A DNA stretch of 64,000 nucleotides from Spraguea lophii (lineage: Eukaryota; Microsporidia; Spragueidae), in the NCBI GenBank assembly GCA_001887945.1, contig LDOQ01000289.1, positions 1-64,000 on the forward strand. The letters are read 5' to 3'. The notes beneath the pieces are model-generated. The model saw only the letters and a program-made list of their open reading frames with translations, was not told the DNA's origin and did not search any database. A program made the position numbers and the translations under genes. Shown here one piece after another: positions 60,496 to 64,000 of this stretch; the stretch's first letter is position 1; every line of letters starts with the position of its first letter.

Positions 60496-60987
60496 TTTTT
60501 TTTACGAATGAAACTTTTATTTATCAAAGCTTCCTGGCCGGTTGCGGCCTACCATGGTCTGTGATCTTCGGTTCTTAAAGCACATCTAAGTTTATACCAA
60601 CCGGTTTCGCTACAGATATGCATTAATCTCATCTTACCTTATGCTCCGAGTGTTAGGATTTTGCGTCTGGTGCACGTCTCCGCCCCCTCCCAGGTTTTAA
60701 GGAATTCCAAGTCTCTTCGTTACATAATATTGGCCGAGTCACTAATCAATACAGGGATTGCAACTACATCAGCTAAACACTACTTTAATCTAGTAGCGGG
60801 GCCGTCATACAAAGCACAGCTATGCTGTGCTATCGAAACCTCACCCACTCAACAACCTTTTTTCTTCTCTTCTGCATTTATTATTATTTTATTTTTTTTT
60901 GTTTTGAAAGCTTTTTCTGGATGAGGGATTCGAACCCGCCAGGCTTGGGGTTTGGTTACCACCCCACGACCACTGGGCCAGGCGGGA
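60496..60987 (-). mobile_element. SINE-like element, full length, copy 4 (best preserved)
   Basis: About 490 bases on the minus strand, flanked by a perfect 13-bp direct repeat CTTAGTGTGTCAA (60483-60495 and 60988-61000). The tRNA-like head (about 60920-60985) has A-box-like TGGCCCAGTGGTCG and B-box-like GGTTCGAATCC. The centre GGGGCCGTCATACAA is at 60800-60814, and the 3' end reads TTTGATAAATAAAAGTTTCA before an A-rich tail. It appears to be the most recent insertion in the window. Confidence 0.9.
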
Positions 60988-61318
60988 CTTAGTGTGTCAA
61001 GAATGAAAAAATATCTGTGACAGATTAAAATAATATTTAAAGAAAAACATTATTCTGGAACCAAAAATTTTAAACCATGGTAGGTTACAATTAACCAGAA
61101 GAAGGTTAGATTTATAGATCCTCCCAAAGAAACACTGTGGAGATTAAGAATTGAATAGAAGAATTAAAAAAATATAAAACAATTGTGTCATAATAATATA
61201 TTCTATTTTCTATAATAAAAAAATATTCTGATATTTAAAATATATTCATCATATCAATTTCTTTTCTTATTTACATTTTATTTTAAAATATTTATAAAAT
61301 TTCTTTGTTTCTTTAATG
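60988..61318. other. Intergenic stretch with a weak SINE-like 3' remnant
   Basis: GGAACCAAAAATTTTAAACCATGGTAGGTTACAA near 61057-61090 (in two parts) resembles the family 3' part. Otherwise empty. Confidence 0.4.
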
Positions 61319-61321
61319 CCC
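61319..61321 (+). promoter_or_regulatory. CCC motif deciding the inhibitor-2 start
   Basis: The text is ATGCCCATGCAAG. CCC lies between two in-frame ATGs, and by the pattern of the other genes the second (61322) is the start. Confidence 0.5.
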
Positions 61322-61504
61322 ATGCAAGAAAAGAAAAAAAAAGTAAGCTTCAAAGAAACAAATTTAGAAGAAAATAAGGAGTATTTCAAATCTAGATCCT
61401 TTAAAAAGATAGATGAGCCTAAAACACCGTTAAGACCTAAGGAGATAGAAATACATGTAGGATGTGTAGGAAGTTTACCGTTTGAAGATACTGATGAAGA
61501 ATAA
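61322..61504 (+). CDS. GLC8: Minimal protein phosphatase 1 inhibitor-2 (Glc8/PPP1R2-like)
   Basis: 60 residues from the ATG at 61322 (62 from 61316). KKKVSFKETNLEENKEYF followed by SFKKIDEPKTP resembles the core of inhibitor-2, which has K-W-D-E-x-N-I and M-K-I-D-E-P-x-T-P. The Thr of the P-x-T-P step is the one phosphorylated by GSK3/Pho85 in the family. KVSF also fits the R/K-V-x-F docking motif for PP1. It ends in an acidic tail (PFEDTDEE). Family members have about 200 residues, so this is a stripped-down form. It should bind and modulate the PP1 catalytic subunit (Glc7). Confidence 0.75.
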   Translation: MQEKKKKVSFKETNLEENKEYFKSRSFKKIDEPKTPLRPKEIEIHVGCVGSLPFEDTDEE

Positions 61505-61911
61505 ATATGACTGTAAAATAAATATGAATCTGGAACAAAGTTGAATGTAGAATAAAGTTAAATGTAAAATTATTTTAATTACTATCAATTATTTGTAATC
61601 TTAATATTAAAATTAAATAATATGTAAATATTTATTATTCTTTAATGTTATTCGTTATTGAATAAATATTTATTTATATGTATCTTAATTAAATTTTCTT
61701 ATGTCTAAAAAAATAATTATTATTTTTTAACCATTTTTATTTCATATAAAATAATTAATATTTTAATATTAGATCTTTGCTATAGTATAATATTTTATTT
61801 ATTTTAATTAAATTTTAATTAAGATTCTTCTGTTAAAAAAGAAAAGAATATTTCATTTGGTTATTATTAAAATTTAATCTAATAAATAAAAATTGTCTAT
61901 TAATTATTTTT
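61505..61911. other. Intergenic AT-rich stretch
   Basis: No supported feature. Confidence 0.5.
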
Positions 61912-62395
61912 AATCACGCTTGGTCCAGTGGTTGTGGGGTGGTAATCAAATCTCAAGCCTAACAAGTTAGAATCCCTCATCCAGAAGAAATTTCAAAATA
62001 AAAAATAATAATAAAAAGTAGAAGAAAAGAAAAAGGTTGTTGAGTGGGTGTGGATTCGATAGTACAGCATAGCTGTACCTTGTATGACGGTTCTACTACC
62101 ATATTAAAGTAGTGTTTAGTGGTATAATTACAATCATCGTATTGATTTGTATCTCAGCAAATACTATACCAGAAAAAGGTTAAGAGTCTCTGAAAAAATT
62201 AGGAGAGGCGATAACATGCTTCTTACGCAAATTTATAACGTTCTGGAGTATAAGGTAAGATGAGATTAATGCATATCTGTAGCGAAACCGGTTGGTATAA
62301 ACTTAGATGTGCTTTAAGAACCGAAGATCACATGCCATGATAAGCTGCAACTGGCCATGAGACTTATAATAAATAAAAGTTTTATTAATAAAAAA
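61912..62395 (+). mobile_element. SINE-like element, full length, copy 5
   Basis: Starts ATCACGCTTGGTCCAGTGG (tRNA-like A box) and runs to ATAAAAGTTTTATTAATAAA plus A tail. All landmarks are in order (GTTGTTGAGTGGGTGTGG, CCTTGTATGACGG, GTAAGATGAGATTAATGCAT, GTAGCGAAACCGGTTGGTAT). The B box is damaged (AGTTAGAATCC), so Pol III promotion is doubtful. No clear target duplication found. Confidence 0.8.
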
Positions 62396-63093
62396 AATTT
62401 TAAAAATATTACTTTAATTACTTTAGAGTAAACATTATTGTTTTGCCAGAATTCCTGCCTGAATATTTTTATGATATTTAAGATATAAGAATATATGTTC
62501 TAAAGTACATTATTCGAATCAATAAAATAAAAATATTCTTTATTATATTTAATCAACTAACCTGACCTTTATATTCAGTAACATTTATATTCTTTTTATT
62601 TTTTAAAAAAATAAACGAATTACATCCTCTGATCATTAAATATTAATATATTGTATTCTTTTACATTGATATCAATACACCCCTCTCCAAACATTTACCA
62701 TTATTTTATATAAAATATCTTAAAACCACTTTCTTAAAAAAGGGTTTGTGATATCATACTGATTAAAACAAAAATATCAATAAAATTTACAAGACTTTTT
62801 GATATCTAAAATATGATAGATCTAGAATTAAAAATTAAGGATTTATGTTTTAATATGAAATATCAGATATTCAGGCATCAATAATAAACGATTTATTATA
62901 ATTCTTTGATTATCGCATTTAAGTTTTTATAAAATCATGAAAAGCAATTTTTATATAAAATAAATTATTATTTATTTCCTTTTAAATATTTTTTTAAAAG
63001 CTTCTATATTACAATAATATTTTTTGGACCAATATTTTTCTTATCATTAAAAAGATCACAAAATAAATATAATAAAAAAATAGTTTAAGGATT
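62396..63093. other. Intergenic AT-rich stretch upstream of the GATA-factor gene
   Basis: About 0.7 kb, no supported gene or RNA. Confidence 0.5.
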
Positions 63094-63885
63094 ATGAAGA
63101 GATTATTATATGATATAGATGTTTATCAAATTTTTAATAAAGTGAGAAGTGCATTGGATGATGGTGAGAAAACAAGAGCATCGAACTATACATGGAGATT
63201 GTGGACCATGTATATTCTAAATCCAAAAGCAAATAGAGATAAATTAACTTTCTTAAGAGATTATTACATTATGAATGAATTAACACAACCTTTTGAACAA
63301 ATATGGACAGTGAATTCAGCAAAAACTTATCCTAAAGAGGAAGGAGGAAAAGATAGAAAAAATGGAATTGAAATAGATCATCACAATAGATGTTACCAAC
63401 CATTATATACTTCAAATATGACTTATAATGAAGAATTATACAATATTCATTATCCATATAACAATTATCCTTATGAAAATAAAACATTAGATGATTTTTA
63501 TATTAATCCAGAATATATGGATTTTGAGAATATATACGATCATCAAAAAGAAAATATAATGAATATAGATATGACAAGTAAACCAAAATTCCAGAAACCT
63601 GTAAAAATGCCCAATAATAGTTCTAAAAAAAATAAAAGAGGAAGAAAAAAATTAGAAGAAATATACGGAAAGGAAAATATCTTCTGTGTACATTGCGGTA
63701 CTAAAAAAACAACACTTTGGAGAAGATGGTATAATGAGTCGTTTGTATGCAATGCTTGTGGTCTTTACTTTAAGCTTCATAACAAACCAAGACCTTTAAA
63801 ACTTCAAGAAAAACATATTAAAAGAAGAGATAGAGGAAAAATAGAAAAAACAAAAACAAATGATGAAAAACACATATTTTATTAA
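63094..63885 (+). CDS. GATA-type zinc-finger transcription factor, fungal nitrogen-regulator type
   Basis: 263 residues. One zinc finger (about 198-222) of C-x2-C-x17-C-x2-C form: CVHCGTKKTTLWRR, then CNACGLYFKLHNKPRPL, followed by a basic tail (KEKHIKRRDRGKIEKTK). The spacing of 17 is the common type found in animal and fungal GATA factors. The N-terminus (about 15-60) has TRASNYTWRLWTMYI, which resembles the conserved R-L-E-N-L-S-W-R-x-W motif at the start of fungal AreA/Gat1-type regulators. A Tyr/Asn-rich middle links the two. It should bind GATA sites in promoters. The gene starts with no CCC motif. Confidence 0.9.
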   Translation: MKRLLYDIDVYQIFNKVRSALDDGEKTRASNYTWRLWTMYILNPKANRDKLTFLRDYYIMNELTQPFEQIWTVNSAKTYPKEEGGKDRKNGIEIDHHNRCYQPLYTSNMTYNEELYNIHYPYNNYPYENKTLDDFYINPEYMDFENIYDHQKENIMNIDMTSKPKFQKPVKMPNNSSKKNKRGRKKLEEIYGKENIFCVHCGTKKTTLWRRWYNESFVCNACGLYFKLHNKPRPLKLQEKHIKRRDRGKIEKTKTNDEKHIFY

Positions 63886-64000
63886 ACTTTTGAAATTGTA
63901 TATCAAAATTATTTTATTGTTTATTGAAAGATATAAATAATTTATTTTCATTTTTATTATAAAATATTATTTTTATTTTTTTTATAAAGATTTTTTTGAT

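Overview
The window looks like nuclear DNA of a microsporidian, an obligate intracellular parasite related to fungi. It is extremely AT-rich and I see no gene that needs introns. The recognisable proteins are eukaryotic (26S proteasome Rpt2, Spt6, Snf2/Sth1, Pus7, Puf6, XPF/Rad1, class I HDAC, ribosomal uS5, Cfd1, a GATA factor). Many of them are unusually short. Many starts are preceded by a CCC-like motif of the kind described upstream of microsporidian genes. The species cannot be named from sequence alone. Starts were chosen as ATG, so several differ from the longest open frame.

Layout. 1-10 kb: a decayed transposase, tRNA-Ala, a large secreted lysine/glutamine-rich protein, a lineage-specific protein with a paralogue at 43 kb, a SINE-like element, a second secreted Thr/Ser-rich protein and a uridine-kinase-like protein that has lost its P-loop. 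10-19 kb: an accessory region with Merlin-type DNA transposons, SINE-like copies, the Fe-S scaffold ATPase Cfd1, and a tandem pair of decaying secreted proteins with EPIYA-like tyrosine repeats. 19-41 kb: a housekeeping block (Snf2-like remodeller with ruined ATPase motifs, Pus7, Rpt2, a SNARE, a J-like membrane protein, tRNA-Glu, XPF/Rad1, an L-type lectin, two secreted proteins, HDAC, a HAD phosphatase, a CCDC47-like protein). 41-50 kb: Merlin plus SINE, the second lineage-specific paralogue, a candidate C/D-box snoRNA, Puf6 and a Cys-rich secreted protein. 50-64 kb: a huge Asn-rich protein of uncertain identity, a decayed transposase, Spt6, uS5, two well-preserved SINE copies, a minimal PP1 inhibitor-2 and a GATA factor.

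The housekeeping genes cover transcription and chromatin, RNA modification and ribosome assembly, protein turnover and the secretory pathway. The rest are secreted or lineage-specific proteins that probably act in spore structures or at the host interface. The most unusual points are: a tRNA-headed SINE family with target-site duplications and about 14 copies or fragments in 64 kb; secreted proteins with EPIYA-like repeats; a Snf2 protein that keeps HSA and bromodomain but has lost the ATPase motifs; a new Cys-containing domain apparently shared by three secreted proteins; and the candidate snoRNA.
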